From Planctomycetota bacterium (GTDB taxonomy: Bacteria > Planctomycetota > Planctomycetia > Pirellulales > UBA1268): a stretch of 64,000 nt of DNA. The DNA lies in contig QWOQ01000011.1 in assembly GCA_003669585.1 (NCBI GenBank), positions 186,001 through 250,000 on the forward strand, given 5' to 3'. The translations under genes and the position numbers were made by a program. Shown here one piece after another: positions 43,427 to 53,157 of this stretch. The notes beneath the pieces are model-generated. The model saw only the letters and a program-made list of their open reading frames with translations. It was not told where the DNA came from and did not search any database. Position 1 is the first letter of the stretch. Each line of letters starts with the position of its first letter.

Positions 43427-44938
43427 ATGACAACATCGGATGAGATACAAAAGAAAATCCCCTTCCAAGAAAAATGGGCAGAACGTTCCTCAAGACGAGA
43501 CTTTCTCTGGTCATCAGGAGGCGGACTCGGTGGCATCGCGCTGAGTGCAATGCTTGCAGGACAATCCGATTCTGCAGAATCAAGCCAACTTCATCCGGCG
43601 AGTGTGTATCCGGCAAAAGCCAAACGCGTGGTCCAAATGTTTATGGCGGGCGCGGCGAGCCACATCGACTTGTTCGACTACAAGCCAGAACTCATCAAGC
43701 GTCACGGACAAGTGAGCGATTTTGGAGAACCTGTCGAAGCGTTTCAAAATGGTCTGGGGCCATGGCTCAAGCCTGTGTGGAATTTTCGTCCCTACGGACA
43801 GTGCGGAAAACACTTGGGCGAGATTGTCTCTCCGCTTGGTGAAGTGGTCGACGAAATTGCGTTTGTACACAACATGGTCAGCCCCTCGGGAGTTCATTCG
43901 CAGGCTACGCTTTTGCAGTCAACAGGATTTGTCCTGCCAGGCTTTCCAGGAGCTGGATGCTGGGTTGGTTATGGACTTGGATCGCTCAACGACAATCTGC
44001 CCATGTTCGTTGTGCTTCCCGATCAACGAGGACTTGGCTCCAACGGTGTGAAAAACTGGGATTCCGGTTTTCTTCCTGCGGAGTACAGCGGAACCGTTGT
44101 TTACCCGGGGCTAGAATCACCCATTGCAGACCTGAGAGTGCATCGAGCAGGAACATTTGTCAGCGATACCAGTGAGTTTTCTACACAGAGAATTCTTGCT
44201 GAACTCAATCTCCGCCATGCTCGCAATCGAAAAGGTGATGCACGCCTAGAATCGAGAATTCGTAGTTACGAACTCGCGGCAAGAATGCAAATGGCAGCTC
44301 CCGAAGCACTCGATTTTTCAAATGAACCGGAACATGTCATGAAGCTCTACGGCCTTCATTCAGCTCCGAAGTCATGGCCAACGGAGATTAATTCTGCGGA
44401 AGAAACGCATGCCTTTTCGACGCGTTGTCTGGCTGCTCGTCGGTTGCTTGAGCGAGGAGTGCGTTTTGTTCAAATCTGGAGTGGAAACGACAACGGGTTT
44501 CCTCGTCGCAACTGGGATTCGCACGAGGATGTCGAGCGGGATCACGGGCCCCTCGCGTCGGGAATGGCGCGCGGAGCCGCAGCATTCATCACCGATCTCA
44601 AGCGAACAGGACTTCTTGAGGACACAATCATTTTGTGGACTACCGAATTTGGTCGGATGCCTTCGAGTCAGGGTGGAAAAGGACGCGATCACAATCCTTT
44701 CGTTTTTACAAACTGGCTCTGCGGCGGAGGCATCAAGGGGGGCATCACGTATGGCCAGAGTGATGAGTTTGGGTATAAACCACTCGAACGAGACCGCCCA
44801 ACAAGGGTATACGACATCCACGCGACTATTTTAAAGCTTCTTGGTATGGATCACACTGCATTAACGTGGCGACATAATGGCATTGATCGCCGCCTGACCG
44901 ACGTGCACGGAAAGGTGATCAACGAACTGCTTGCGTAA
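43427..44938 (+). CDS. DUF1501 protein, Tat-exported
   Basis: This DUF1501 protein (503 aa from the ATG at 43427; the frame opens at a TTG at 43391) has a twin-arginine-type signal SSRRDFLWSSGGGLGG. The body shows MFMAGAASHIDLFDYKPEL, VHNMVSPSGVHSQATLL and LWTTEFGRMPSSQGG, typical of this sulfatase/alkaline-phosphatase-like fold. DUF1501 genes almost always follow a DUF1549/DUF1553 gene in planctomycetes, as here, so the two likely act together outside the cytoplasm. The substrate is unknown. Confidence 0.93.
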   Translation: MTTSDEIQKKIPFQEKWAERSSRRDFLWSSGGGLGGIALSAMLAGQSDSAESSQLHPASVYPAKAKRVVQMFMAGAASHIDLFDYKPELIKRHGQVSDFGEPVEAFQNGLGPWLKPVWNFRPYGQCGKHLGEIVSPLGEVVDEIAFVHNMVSPSGVHSQATLLQSTGFVLPGFPGAGCWVGYGLGSLNDNLPMFVVLPDQRGLGSNGVKNWDSGFLPAEYSGTVVYPGLESPIADLRVHRAGTFVSDTSEFSTQRILAELNLRHARNRKGDARLESRIRSYELAARMQMAAPEALDFSNEPEHVMKLYGLHSAPKSWPTEINSAEETHAFSTRCLAARRLLERGVRFVQIWSGNDNGFPRRNWDSHEDVERDHGPLASGMARGAAAFITDLKRTGLLEDTIILWTTEFGRMPSSQGGKGRDHNPFVFTNWLCGGGIKGGITYGQSDEFGYKPLERDRPTRVYDIHATILKLLGMDHTALTWRHNGIDRRLTDVHGKVINELLA

Positions 44939-45124
44939 ATACATGCAACGAAGACGGATTTGCAGGTTCGTTTCGCTGTTGTAACGAAGGATCTTGTGCC
45001 ACAAAAGAAGAGATAGAATTGGTCCTTCGCAGAGTGACTTTCAGCCAGCGAGTGTTCGAGGGTATGATCCTGAGGTCAGGAATTCTAAAAACTGCAAAGC
45101 CAATGAGTTTGTGGGAGTTGATGG

Positions 45125-47332
45125 ATGGACGTTCTGCGCACCGTCGCCTACTACGGGCCAAACCGTTGGTCGAGTGTGCCAACGCTCGAAATCCATATCG
45201 ATCGAAGCGCCTGGAAAGTCGGAGCGTTGCATCTCAATGGTGATGCAGCGGCGAGGCTTCTGCTGTGGGAACCGATGATGACGCATCGCCCCCATGAACT
45301 GCTCATCGAGGGTAAGGATACAAAATATCACGACGTTTCACTGAGAGACGTACTTGCTGTCGAAGATTCATTTGCAGAAGTCATGCGTTGGACCGTGTGC
45401 GCACTGGGGTCAGCGGCCGGGACTGTACCGCACTTTAGTCGCGTTCTACAACAACAAGACCACCTTCATCGATTTGTACTCGCCTTTGAATTCGAAGAAG
45501 AATCACTTGCAAGAGCATGCGTAGACACTGCTCGGCGATGCGTGATCGCGGCTATCAGAAATGATTTGTTTGAACCAGCGATTGAAGTTCGAAAGCTCGT
45601 TGATTTAGCAGATGAAGTGCGACTTGGTCCGAGTACGCGTGCCATCTTGCGAAGCGCCGTTGCTCGAGGAGTGCCTTACCAAAGAATTACAACTGGTAGC
45701 CTTGTGCAGCTTGGCGAGGGAGCCCGGCAGCATCGTATTTGGACTGCTGAAACGGATGCTACGAGTTCGATTGCGGAAGATATTGCGCAGGACAAGGAGC
45801 TGACAAAACTGATTCTGAAGCGTGTTGGAGTTCCGGTTCCCGATGGGCGTGTTGCAGTCACCCCAGAACAAGCCTCTGAGGTTGCCAGTGACATTGGATA
45901 TCCGGTTGTGCTCAAGCCGCGAGATGCCAACCACGGCCGGGGAATTTCATTTGCACTCAATACTGCTCAGGAAGTAAGAGAAGCATTTGGTCTGGCAGTC
46001 TGTGAAAATAAATCTGCCGACGCCGGCGTCATTGTCGAACAATTAGCCATCGGTGTCGCCCATCGTCTGCTTGTCGTGGGTGATCGGTTGATCGCAGCAT
46101 GTCGTGGAGAGCAAGACGTTGTCGTTGGAGATGGGAAAAGTACCATTATCGAACTCATTCAGACAGCCAATCGGGATCCGCTGCGAGGCGAGAACTATAC
46201 CGATATTTTGTCATTTATGACATTGGACGATGTGTGTATTTCCCTGCTCAAGCGACGTGGTTTTCGTCCGGAAAGTGTTCTATCCGTGGACCAGCGGGTT
46301 GTTGTAAAGATCAACGGCGACCTCACCACGGATGAAACAGACGAAGTGCACCCTGATGTTGCACGGCAGGCGGTTCTGGTGGCCAAGGCGGTGGGTCTCA
46401 ATGTTGCCGGGCTCGACATCATTGCTGAAGAGATCAGCCAGCCACTGGAATCACAGCGAGGCATGGTGATCGAGGTCAACGCAGGGCCAGGACTTTTTAT
46501 GCATGTGGCACCACTGCATGGAAAGCCGCAGCCGGTAGGGGATGCAATTGTCGAGCAAATGTTCCCCAAAGGAGACTCTGGCTGCATTGTCATTGTGGGA
46601 ATTGCCAACGGATCTCATGCACAAAAAATTGGAAAACAGTTGGCGGCGCTTTTGCGATCAAAAGGATGCTGTGTGGGAATGGCACTTGGAGATTCCGTCG
46701 AAGTGGATGGCCAGGCTCCCTACGGTCAAGGCATGAGTGACCGTGAAAAAGTTTCCTCGCTGATTGCTCATCCGCTCGTGGAGTCAATTGTTTTTACCAC
46801 TGATCCTGCACAGACAGCCGCAACCGGATTAGCCTGTGACCGATGCGACGTCGTTATTTTTCCGGAAAATAACGATCGTGATTTTGGGTATCGTGCAGAC
46901 AGTGTGACTGAAGGTTGCGATTCAAATGCTGCAACACTCGGAGCGGATACGCTTTCACTGCTGCATGCGGTGCCACCGGGGGGCGTTGTCATCGTACCGG
47001 TTGCGACCGACTGCCTCGAACAGATACGTGCAGAATGTCGTGGGGAAGTAATGCTGTACTCAACAACAGCCTCTACGATTACTCTGACACGCCTCGAAAC
47101 ACGGCTCAATGCTCATCGGGCCGGGGGAGGTAAAAGCGTGAGGCTTGTCGATCAGGCAATTGTGTTGGGATTCGGCGCCACAACCATATCCGTTGCTATA
47201 CGCCCCGAATCATTTTTGGAGGATTCTGAACTTGTATTTCATCTGCTTCCTGCAATTGCAGCAGCATGGAGCCTTGGCGCAGATATTCAATCGCTGAGAA
47301 ATGTCTGCGATGCAAGTGATCGAAGCTTGTAA
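45125..47332 (+). CDS. Cyanophycin-synthetase-like ATP-grasp ligase with degenerate Mur-ligase half
   Basis: This 735-aa protein has the N-terminal domain of cyanophycin synthetase, then a full ATP-grasp domain (about 216-480: DKELTKLILKRVGVPVPDGR, VLKPRDANHGRGISFAL, VIEVNAGPGLFMHVAP). The Mur-ligase-like half is altered: the P-loop expected as GTNGKTT reads VGIANGSHAQKIG (490-502), and the protein stops near the end of the Mur central domain, without the C-terminal Mur domain. Full CphA proteins have around 870 residues. An active ATP-grasp with a dead Mur half is the arrangement described for CphA2, which joins beta-Asp-Arg dipeptides, so this may be CphA2-like. GGGAG lies 8 nt before the start. 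No cyanophycinase is nearby. Confidence 0.8.
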   Translation: MDVLRTVAYYGPNRWSSVPTLEIHIDRSAWKVGALHLNGDAAARLLLWEPMMTHRPHELLIEGKDTKYHDVSLRDVLAVEDSFAEVMRWTVCALGSAAGTVPHFSRVLQQQDHLHRFVLAFEFEEESLARACVDTARRCVIAAIRNDLFEPAIEVRKLVDLADEVRLGPSTRAILRSAVARGVPYQRITTGSLVQLGEGARQHRIWTAETDATSSIAEDIAQDKELTKLILKRVGVPVPDGRVAVTPEQASEVASDIGYPVVLKPRDANHGRGISFALNTAQEVREAFGLAVCENKSADAGVIVEQLAIGVAHRLLVVGDRLIAACRGEQDVVVGDGKSTIIELIQTANRDPLRGENYTDILSFMTLDDVCISLLKRRGFRPESVLSVDQRVVVKINGDLTTDETDEVHPDVARQAVLVAKAVGLNVAGLDIIAEEISQPLESQRGMVIEVNAGPGLFMHVAPLHGKPQPVGDAIVEQMFPKGDSGCIVIVGIANGSHAQKIGKQLAALLRSKGCCVGMALGDSVEVDGQAPYGQGMSDREKVSSLIAHPLVESIVFTTDPAQTAATGLACDRCDVVIFPENNDRDFGYRADSVTEGCDSNAATLGADTLSLLHAVPPGGVVIVPVATDCLEQIRAECRGEVMLYSTTASTITLTRLETRLNAHRAGGGKSVRLVDQAIVLGFGATTISVAIRPESFLEDSELVFHLLPAIAAAWSLGADIQSLRNVCDASDRSL

Positions 47333-47344
47333 CAGAAAAGCTTC
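47322..47344. terminator. Hairpin between convergent genes
   Basis: GAAGCTT (47322-47328) and AAGCTTC (47338-47344) flank 9 nt that include the stop codon of the ligase gene. It lies in the 24-nt gap before the convergent PQQ-propeller gene. No clear T-tract follows, so it is a moderate candidate for a bidirectional transcript end. Confidence 0.35.
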
Positions 47345-47356
47345 AAAACTTTTCCA

Positions 47357-49090
47357 TCACTTTGCAACAGAAGCCTTTGCTGGCGTGGCGCCCTCTCGAA
47401 TGGCAAATAAGTGGCTTTTATTCGCAATGTAAAGAGTTTTCCCAGCGACAATCGGCGTGGAATAAACACTGTTCAGCATATTGATCTCACCAAGCATTTT
47501 TTTCTCTCGCGAAAGTTCAAATACACAAATATCACCATCCTCGTCACCTATATAAACTCGGCCATCAACGACCAGTGATGACCCCCAACTTGCCGCCAGC
47601 ATGTCGTGCGTCCAGAGGGGCTTTCCTGTTTTTACATCGAGACAGTGAAATAATCCGCTGAAGTCAGCAACAAAGAGTAAGTCATCTTTAATTACCACGG
47701 TACCGCAGGTGCGATGCATGGTCTCTTCAAATTCCAGTTTTCCATTTTTGTTGGTATCGAATCCTGGATAGTGCCATACGGCTGCAGAATTTGGATTCGG
47801 ACGCGCTACTTCACCCTGCTCTTTGATTACTGCCTGATTACGACGGTGGGGCAAGGGAGTTTTTGGATCCTTCAAACTCACGGCCAGTTCGGGGCTTGTG
47901 TCTCCACGTTTTGATGGATCGATACACCACAGGTGCCCAACACCCTCCCCGTGTTCGGGATCTTCACCGACAGCGATGTACACGAACCCCTTGTCAATCA
48001 CGGGTGTGCCGATAATGTGATTTCGATCGGCTCGGCCACCGAGCGTGTACTTCGACTCCTTCGGATTGCAGTCGAATTTCCAAAGCAATTTTGAAGCACC
48101 GTTTTCGCCACGGGCATCGAAGGAATAGAGCCAACCATCGCCGCCACCAAAGAGCACCTGTGGAACACCTCCGAGCTCTGCGTACGACGGGCTCGACCAT
48201 TGTCCGTGCAATACGTTTGTTCCGGGTGAACCATCTGTCCAGAGAATGGCTCCTGTCTTTTTATCGAGGCACAGAAAACTCGGAGCGCTGGGAGAGGGCA
48301 GATTAATATGCCCCTCATCAACTCCATTGCTGGTATTCACAAAAAGCATGTCACCGGCGGCAGTCACGCTGCAAGAACACATATTATGTTGAGAGATACC
48401 GAGTTCTTTCATCATGTCCAGTACCCACACCGTGTCGGCTTCGACCTCGTCAGAAGCTTTTTCCTTTGTAAATGGTCCGTCATTTTCTCCGTCGCGAAAT
48501 CCTTCCGTGTCGAGGCATTTGACCTCACCGCGACTGCTGACGTACCAGAGTCGATCACCCTCAACGAGCGGTGCACAGCAGATTCCCTGCAGCGGCCAAT
48601 CGTGCACGCGACCGGTAGGAAGTTTTTCACTGGAATCCTGCCAGAGAAAAGAACCATCCTTGATGTCGAATGCTAAAAGACAGCCAAGATCAACGCTCGA
48701 AGGGTATCGTTTGATGTAGCCTTTACCGTTGTTGCTTCCTACAAAAGCTTTGCCACTGGCAACTACTGGATTACCGTACGTCTGACTCCCAAGTGCAGCA
48801 ACCCACGCAACGTTTGAACTGCTATCACTTTTCCATTCACCTGTATCGAGATCAAAGGCACCCGGAGACCACTCGCTGGGTATTCCAGTGGCATCGGAAG
48901 TATTGTTGCGAACAGGCGATCCTCCCCACTGGTTCCACTCTTCAGCGGAGAGAGATTTTTTTCCCTGAATCGATGGGGCTGCTGCAATTAAAAAATCGAT
49001 CTGAGGCATTATGAGCGTGAAAGCAATTCCTATCGGAAAGACAGCAATCAAGATTGCATGGACCATTTTGAACTCAAAAAAACTTTTCAT
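47357..49090 (-). CDS. PQQ-like beta-propeller protein with EF-hand
   Basis: This 577-aa protein has one N-terminal hydrophobic segment (MVHAILIAVFPIGIAFTLIM) as a signal or anchor, then PQQ/BamB-like propeller repeats such as LLAFDIKDGSFLWQDSS, FLCLDKKTGAILWTDGS and LFHCLDVKTGKPLWTHDM. An EF-hand-like calcium loop DTNKNGKLEFEE is inserted between blades at about residue 445. No quinone-dehydrogenase catalytic motif is obvious; such proteins are common and exported in planctomycetes. The frame opens at a TTG at 49102; the ATG at 49090 is preferred. It is the last of three minus-strand genes for exported proteins. Confidence 0.85.
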   Translation of the reverse strand: MKSFFEFKMVHAILIAVFPIGIAFTLIMPQIDFLIAAAPSIQGKKSLSAEEWNQWGGSPVRNNTSDATGIPSEWSPGAFDLDTGEWKSDSSSNVAWVAALGSQTYGNPVVASGKAFVGSNNGKGYIKRYPSSVDLGCLLAFDIKDGSFLWQDSSEKLPTGRVHDWPLQGICCAPLVEGDRLWYVSSRGEVKCLDTEGFRDGENDGPFTKEKASDEVEADTVWVLDMMKELGISQHNMCSCSVTAAGDMLFVNTSNGVDEGHINLPSPSAPSFLCLDKKTGAILWTDGSPGTNVLHGQWSSPSYAELGGVPQVLFGGGDGWLYSFDARGENGASKLLWKFDCNPKESKYTLGGRADRNHIIGTPVIDKGFVYIAVGEDPEHGEGVGHLWCIDPSKRGDTSPELAVSLKDPKTPLPHRRNQAVIKEQGEVARPNPNSAAVWHYPGFDTNKNGKLEFEETMHRTCGTVVIKDDLLFVADFSGLFHCLDVKTGKPLWTHDMLAASWGSSLVVDGRVYIGDEDGDICVFELSREKKMLGEINMLNSVYSTPIVAGKTLYIANKSHLFAIREGATPAKASVAK

Positions 49091-49193
49091 AACAGACCTC
49101 AAGGGAAACGAAAAAAGACTCTTTATGGGCTTCCTTTATCTTGGAAGAACGAAGTTCTGAAAACTCCCGAAGCGTTCCATTCAAGAAGCAGGA

Positions 49194-51785
49194 CTAACGT
49201 ACGGACTCAACCAACACGTTATCAATCGAAATTTCAGCATCTTTGGAATTTCCAAAAAATCCAGGGCTTCCCTGAAGGTTGCCAGAATCATGAACGGCTT
49301 CAATCGTCCATGATTCAGGTTCCTTCTCATCCCGAGGCCAAACCTTTCCTCGCAATTGTGCCGAAGCACCCTGGGTGCCCGCTTCAAATTTCATCGTGTA
49401 CCAAGTACCGGCCTTCCATGAAAACGGAATTGTCTTTGAAAAGTAGGTTGCCACTTGCGGCGGCCACGAACGCAACTGCAACTGCTGGCTGGCACCCATT
49501 AAGTCGAGCGTATAACGCTGCGCAACCAGACCCATATCAGGCATCTTGGCAGTTTCAAGCGAAATGTGTGCACCCGAGGACTTGGCAAATGCATCGGCAT
49601 CGGTGCTGGTGCTCTTTGATGCTTCAGCAGCAACAAAAGACGCTACGTCGATCTCTTGAGCGCGAAAGTCAGCCTGTATTTGATAGTCGTGCAGCGTGAT
49701 TGGTCCTATCCAACCCTGACTGCGAGTGCCTTTGGGAATAGTTGTAATTTTTACGAGGCATTGAGTGCCGTCTACTTCGCGGACCACATGACGATACCTC
49801 ATTCCAATCCATGGAAGAGGCGGCTCACCACGAGGTGCGCCCCCCTTGGGATCTGGCAAAAGTGCAATGTCTTCGAAATCAAACTTCCACGGCAGTGGTG
49901 GCATTGAACGCACTCTCGCCACACCCTCAAGCGACCCGACCTTCGCCTTGATGACGGCAGCAGCATGTTCACCCACAGGAGCAGTCCAAACTCCGTCAGA
50001 CGTTATTGTGCCAGAAGGTGCCGCCGAAAAATCAGCGGGTGATTCTTTGACAAATCGTCCCTGAGAATCAAAAAGACGTACTTTGAAATCAATTGACTTT
50101 CCGGCATCAACAATCGCCTCAGCCGGAACGATTTGAAGCCAAGCCGCTTCTTCGGCAGGCGAGGCAGTTTGGATTGCAACCGACTGAGGAAGCGTTGGAT
50201 TCGATGCATTTACAGACGAAGAGACAGATGGAGCACCAAGGCAATAGAGCCTGCTTCCTGTCGTAAGGTAGATCCGTCCACTCCAAGCAATTGGCGAGGC
50301 AGTGACTTCGTCGTTCTCATCGAGTCTCATGCGGTTCACGACCCGCAGACCATCAGAAGTTGGTTCAAGAACATGCCAACCACTGGTTGAACAGATGTAG
50401 ATTTTTCCATCCGCGACCAGTGGACTGCCTCGCACGATCGTTCCGAGAAGTTTTTGAGGGCGACCAATTTGTTCTCCAGTGGCTTTGTCGAGCGTGTAGA
50501 CCTTTGCACCATCATCCATAAAATACAGGCGATCTCCGAGCGCGATCGGCATGGCCCGACCGCTCATAATTCCTTTTTTCTGCCAGATGATCGCAGAAGC
50601 AGTAATGTCTCCAGAGCCGCTTCCGTGGAATGCCGTCGCACTGCCCATGGAGGTATTATCCAGATTCTCTTCGGCCTGAGAGATGTAGACGATGTTGCCA
50701 TCGACCAGCGGTGCGACATTGAGTCCGCGTCGAGAAAGTTTAAAATTCCAAATCGGTCGTCCTGTGCGTGGCTGAAAGTTCCACACGCTTCCATCGCTCG
50801 ATCCAAACACCAACGCCGCTTGCCCGTCGAGCATGGCAAGAAAGGGCGTGCTGTAGGTGGTGTCTTCGGGAAGTTCCTTGGTGCCCCCGGTCCACCGCAC
50901 TTCACCCGTAGCAGTATCTAAGCCAAGAAAGCGATGCGCTGGACGTGCTGTATCACCCCAACCAGTGACGACAGCACTTGCAATCACAAGGTCTTCAAAA
51001 ACCACTGGAATATTCGTGCGTCCTCCGTACGTTGAAAGAAATCCAAATTCTTCGTGGAGGGAGCGATTCCAGCGAGTCTTTCCGGTGACAGCATCAATGC
51101 ACGTGAAAGCACCACAGACTCCGTGGGCAAACACGGATTGCGTAACAGGATCAGCCACGACGCACGACCAGCCAACACGTTCGGCAGGGACGTCAGAGAG
51201 ATAAACATTGAATGTGTTTTCCCAGAGCTTTTCTCCTGTGATCGCATCAAGGCACAACACCTTTTCGCATTCTTCAAGTGTGTCGGGCTTGTGACGCACA
51301 AGCGTATAGAGTCGCCCACCCATGATCACAGGAGTAGAAATACCGCCGGCTTCTTCATTTTTCCAGAGAACATTTGTTCCCATTTCAGGATCAAATGAAT
51401 CAATGAGACCCATGGATGAAGGGGCGTGTCGATTCTCGTTTGGACCACGCCAATCGGGCCAATCCTCGCTTGCACCAATGCCGACAGTTTGTGCAGATGG
51501 GAGTGCAGTGACAGGAGGTTCCACGACCAGAGGGCTGGTGAGTGGCAGTGCAGATTCTGTAGGGCTCACAGCCACTGGCTCTGAGGGCGCAATCAAAGGT
51601 GCAGGGACATCAGGACGAGGAGTTGCGACTGGACTGCAGCCCACGCCAAACACTGCACAGAAAAAGAATATTGTCTTGAAGTGCGTTGAGAAGAAAGCCA
51701 ATCCGCCACGTGTTTCATGGCATTTCCATTGTGGCCATGGAGTATGAGAAAAAAGAAGAGTTCCAGACGAGTGATACATGTCCAT
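49194..51785 (-). CDS. PQQ-like beta-propeller lipoprotein with C-terminal jelly-roll-like domain
   Basis: This 863-aa protein begins at ATG 51785 (AGGA about 9 nt upstream); the frame is open to 51983, but that would overlap the SUMF1 gene. A lipobox-like IFFFCAVFGVGC is followed by a long Pro/Ala/Val/Ser linker, then DWPDWRGPNENRHAPS, the common start of planctomycete PQQ-propeller proteins. Blades such as VLCLDAITGEKLWENTF and FLGLDTATGEVRWTGG follow. After about residue 560 come an Ig-like segment (VDAGKSIDFKVRLFDSQGRF) and a laminin-G-like beta domain to the end. It is probably anchored outside the cytoplasm; function is unknown. The next gene is another PQQ protein, 103 nt away. Confidence 0.85.
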   Translation of the reverse strand: MDMYHSSGTLLFSHTPWPQWKCHETRGGLAFFSTHFKTIFFFCAVFGVGCSPVATPRPDVPAPLIAPSEPVAVSPTESALPLTSPLVVEPPVTALPSAQTVGIGASEDWPDWRGPNENRHAPSSMGLIDSFDPEMGTNVLWKNEEAGGISTPVIMGGRLYTLVRHKPDTLEECEKVLCLDAITGEKLWENTFNVYLSDVPAERVGWSCVVADPVTQSVFAHGVCGAFTCIDAVTGKTRWNRSLHEEFGFLSTYGGRTNIPVVFEDLVIASAVVTGWGDTARPAHRFLGLDTATGEVRWTGGTKELPEDTTYSTPFLAMLDGQAALVFGSSDGSVWNFQPRTGRPIWNFKLSRRGLNVAPLVDGNIVYISQAEENLDNTSMGSATAFHGSGSGDITASAIIWQKKGIMSGRAMPIALGDRLYFMDDGAKVYTLDKATGEQIGRPQKLLGTIVRGSPLVADGKIYICSTSGWHVLEPTSDGLRVVNRMRLDENDEVTASPIAWSGRIYLTTGSRLYCLGAPSVSSSVNASNPTLPQSVAIQTASPAEEAAWLQIVPAEAIVDAGKSIDFKVRLFDSQGRFVKESPADFSAAPSGTITSDGVWTAPVGEHAAAVIKAKVGSLEGVARVRSMPPLPWKFDFEDIALLPDPKGGAPRGEPPLPWIGMRYRHVVREVDGTQCLVKITTIPKGTRSQGWIGPITLHDYQIQADFRAQEIDVASFVAAEASKSTSTDADAFAKSSGAHISLETAKMPDMGLVAQRYTLDLMGASQQLQLRSWPPQVATYFSKTIPFSWKAGTWYTMKFEAGTQGASAQLRGKVWPRDEKEPESWTIEAVHDSGNLQGSPGFFGNSKDAEISIDNVLVESVR

Positions 51786-51888
51786 GCCGGCGTGTCCTTT
51801 TGGTATGTCACAACTGAGAAGTCGGCGTAAAAAGTGTTGGCGTTTCTTTTTCAAAGCATGTAAGGAATCACCAACAGGGTTGATTGCA

Positions 51889-53157
51889 CTAGCCACCAAA
51901 ACCAGCAGCTTTTGCGTCGGCCGGTAACGCGGGATCAACCAACCCACGTCCTCCGCGGCCCTGCAAAAGTCGATCTTCCGCATCGTCGCGAATGCTCTCT
52001 ATATCAGCATTCCACCATCGGCGTTTGATCGCAATATCTGGTTCTGCATAGGGACGCACCAGACGCATGCCAACCCCAAGAGCAGGTTCTTCGGTATACC
52101 ACCAAGGACTTTTGGGAAGGTTTGGATCGATATCCTTCCAAGCGAGGTCTTCAGATCCGCGCCTTGCGGCACTTCGGCACTGAGCCGCTTCGTCGTAAAA
52201 GGTTCCCCCGCGCACGACCCGAGGAGAGAGAGACGTGGGCCAGCGAATGGCTTCAAAACTTCCAATCGGCTTGGGCAACAAGGATTGCACTGCGTATCCA
52301 TCGTCCGCACGTTGATCCAAAACCCACTCGCACACGTTTCCATGCATGTCATGCAGTCCCCATGCGTTCGGACTGAGGGTGCCGACGTGATGCGTGGTGT
52401 CGTCAGAGTTGTCGGCGAACCAAGCTGCTTTTTCGAGTGACGCAGCGTCATCGCCAGTCGACCAGGCAGAAAGGGTTCCTGCCCGGCATGCGTATTCCCA
52501 TTCGGATTCAGAGGGAATGCGATAAAAACGTGCCGTCAGACCAGTGAGCCATTTGGTGTATTGCCTGGCCGAGAACTGGGTCATGGTGACCGCGGGCTGC
52601 TGCGGATCTTCACCCTTCGAGAAGGTAGTCGTTGGATCGTAAAGATTTGAAGGAGCGGTGACAGCATCGGCAATATTGTCTGGAGTCACTATTCGAATTC
52701 CGGCGGTTTGAAGCGCCTTAAAGAGATCACACGCAGACATAAAATTTTTGTACTCAGCCCACGTCACCTCGCATCGCCCCATCCACAATGGTTCGATACG
52801 AATCTCAATCATCGGGCCTTCGTAGGAATCTCTATCCGCTTCGCTGTCAGGGCTTCCCATTCGAAATGTTCCGCCTGGAATTGGAATCATATCAAAAGTG
52901 ATTTGCGTTCCAGGGATTTTTTCCTGATACGCCACCATCCATCCACCGGGAACCTCCACGGCCTGCGCATTGCCATCGGGCCGCGAAGAACCGGCAACGA
53001 ATCCCAAGGAATTGTGTGAAGAAGAATCTTTTGCACAAATCACTCGTACGTTTGCAAGCCCGACAACACCAAGCAGAGCGTGAGTACACAGAAGTGTTTT
53101 TAAACACACCCAGAAAAAGTGATTTGGAACAAAGGAAAGCATGGGGATTGGCATCAC
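51889..53157 (-). CDS. SUMF1/FGE-fold exported protein lacking the catalytic Cys pair
   Basis: This 422-aa protein has a hydrophobic signal (FFWVCLKTLLCTHALLGVVG) and a formylglycine-generating-enzyme fold: GGTFRMGSPDSEADRDSYEG, MGRCEVTWAEYKNFM, RIPSESEWEYACRAGT, WGLHDMHGNVCEWVLDQ and VVRGGTFYDEAAQCRSAARR. In true FGE the segment after GGS contains two catalytic Cys; here it reads GGTFYDEAAQCRSA, with neither in the usual place. It is therefore more likely a structural or binding homologue than a sulfatase activator. No sulfatase gene is nearby. It heads a run of three minus-strand genes for exported proteins. Confidence 0.88.
   Translation of the reverse strand: MMPIPMLSFVPNHFFWVCLKTLLCTHALLGVVGLANVRVICAKDSSSHNSLGFVAGSSRPDGNAQAVEVPGGWMVAYQEKIPGTQITFDMIPIPGGTFRMGSPDSEADRDSYEGPMIEIRIEPLWMGRCEVTWAEYKNFMSACDLFKALQTAGIRIVTPDNIADAVTAPSNLYDPTTTFSKGEDPQQPAVTMTQFSARQYTKWLTGLTARFYRIPSESEWEYACRAGTLSAWSTGDDAASLEKAAWFADNSDDTTHHVGTLSPNAWGLHDMHGNVCEWVLDQRADDGYAVQSLLPKPIGSFEAIRWPTSLSPRVVRGGTFYDEAAQCRSAARRGSEDLAWKDIDPNLPKSPWWYTEEPALGVGMRLVRPYAEPDIAIKRRWWNADIESIRDDAEDRLLQGRGGRGLVDPALPADAKAAGFGG

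Noticed and set aside
45125..47332. Full cyanophycin synthetase CphA1
   Set aside because: The Mur-ligase P-loop lacks the Lys and Thr residues and the C-terminal domain is missing, so the second ATP site cannot be functional in the usual way.
51889..53157. Sulfatase-modifying formylglycine-generating enzyme
   Set aside because: The fold is present, but the two catalytic Cys are not found in the GGS-like segment and no sulfatase is nearby.
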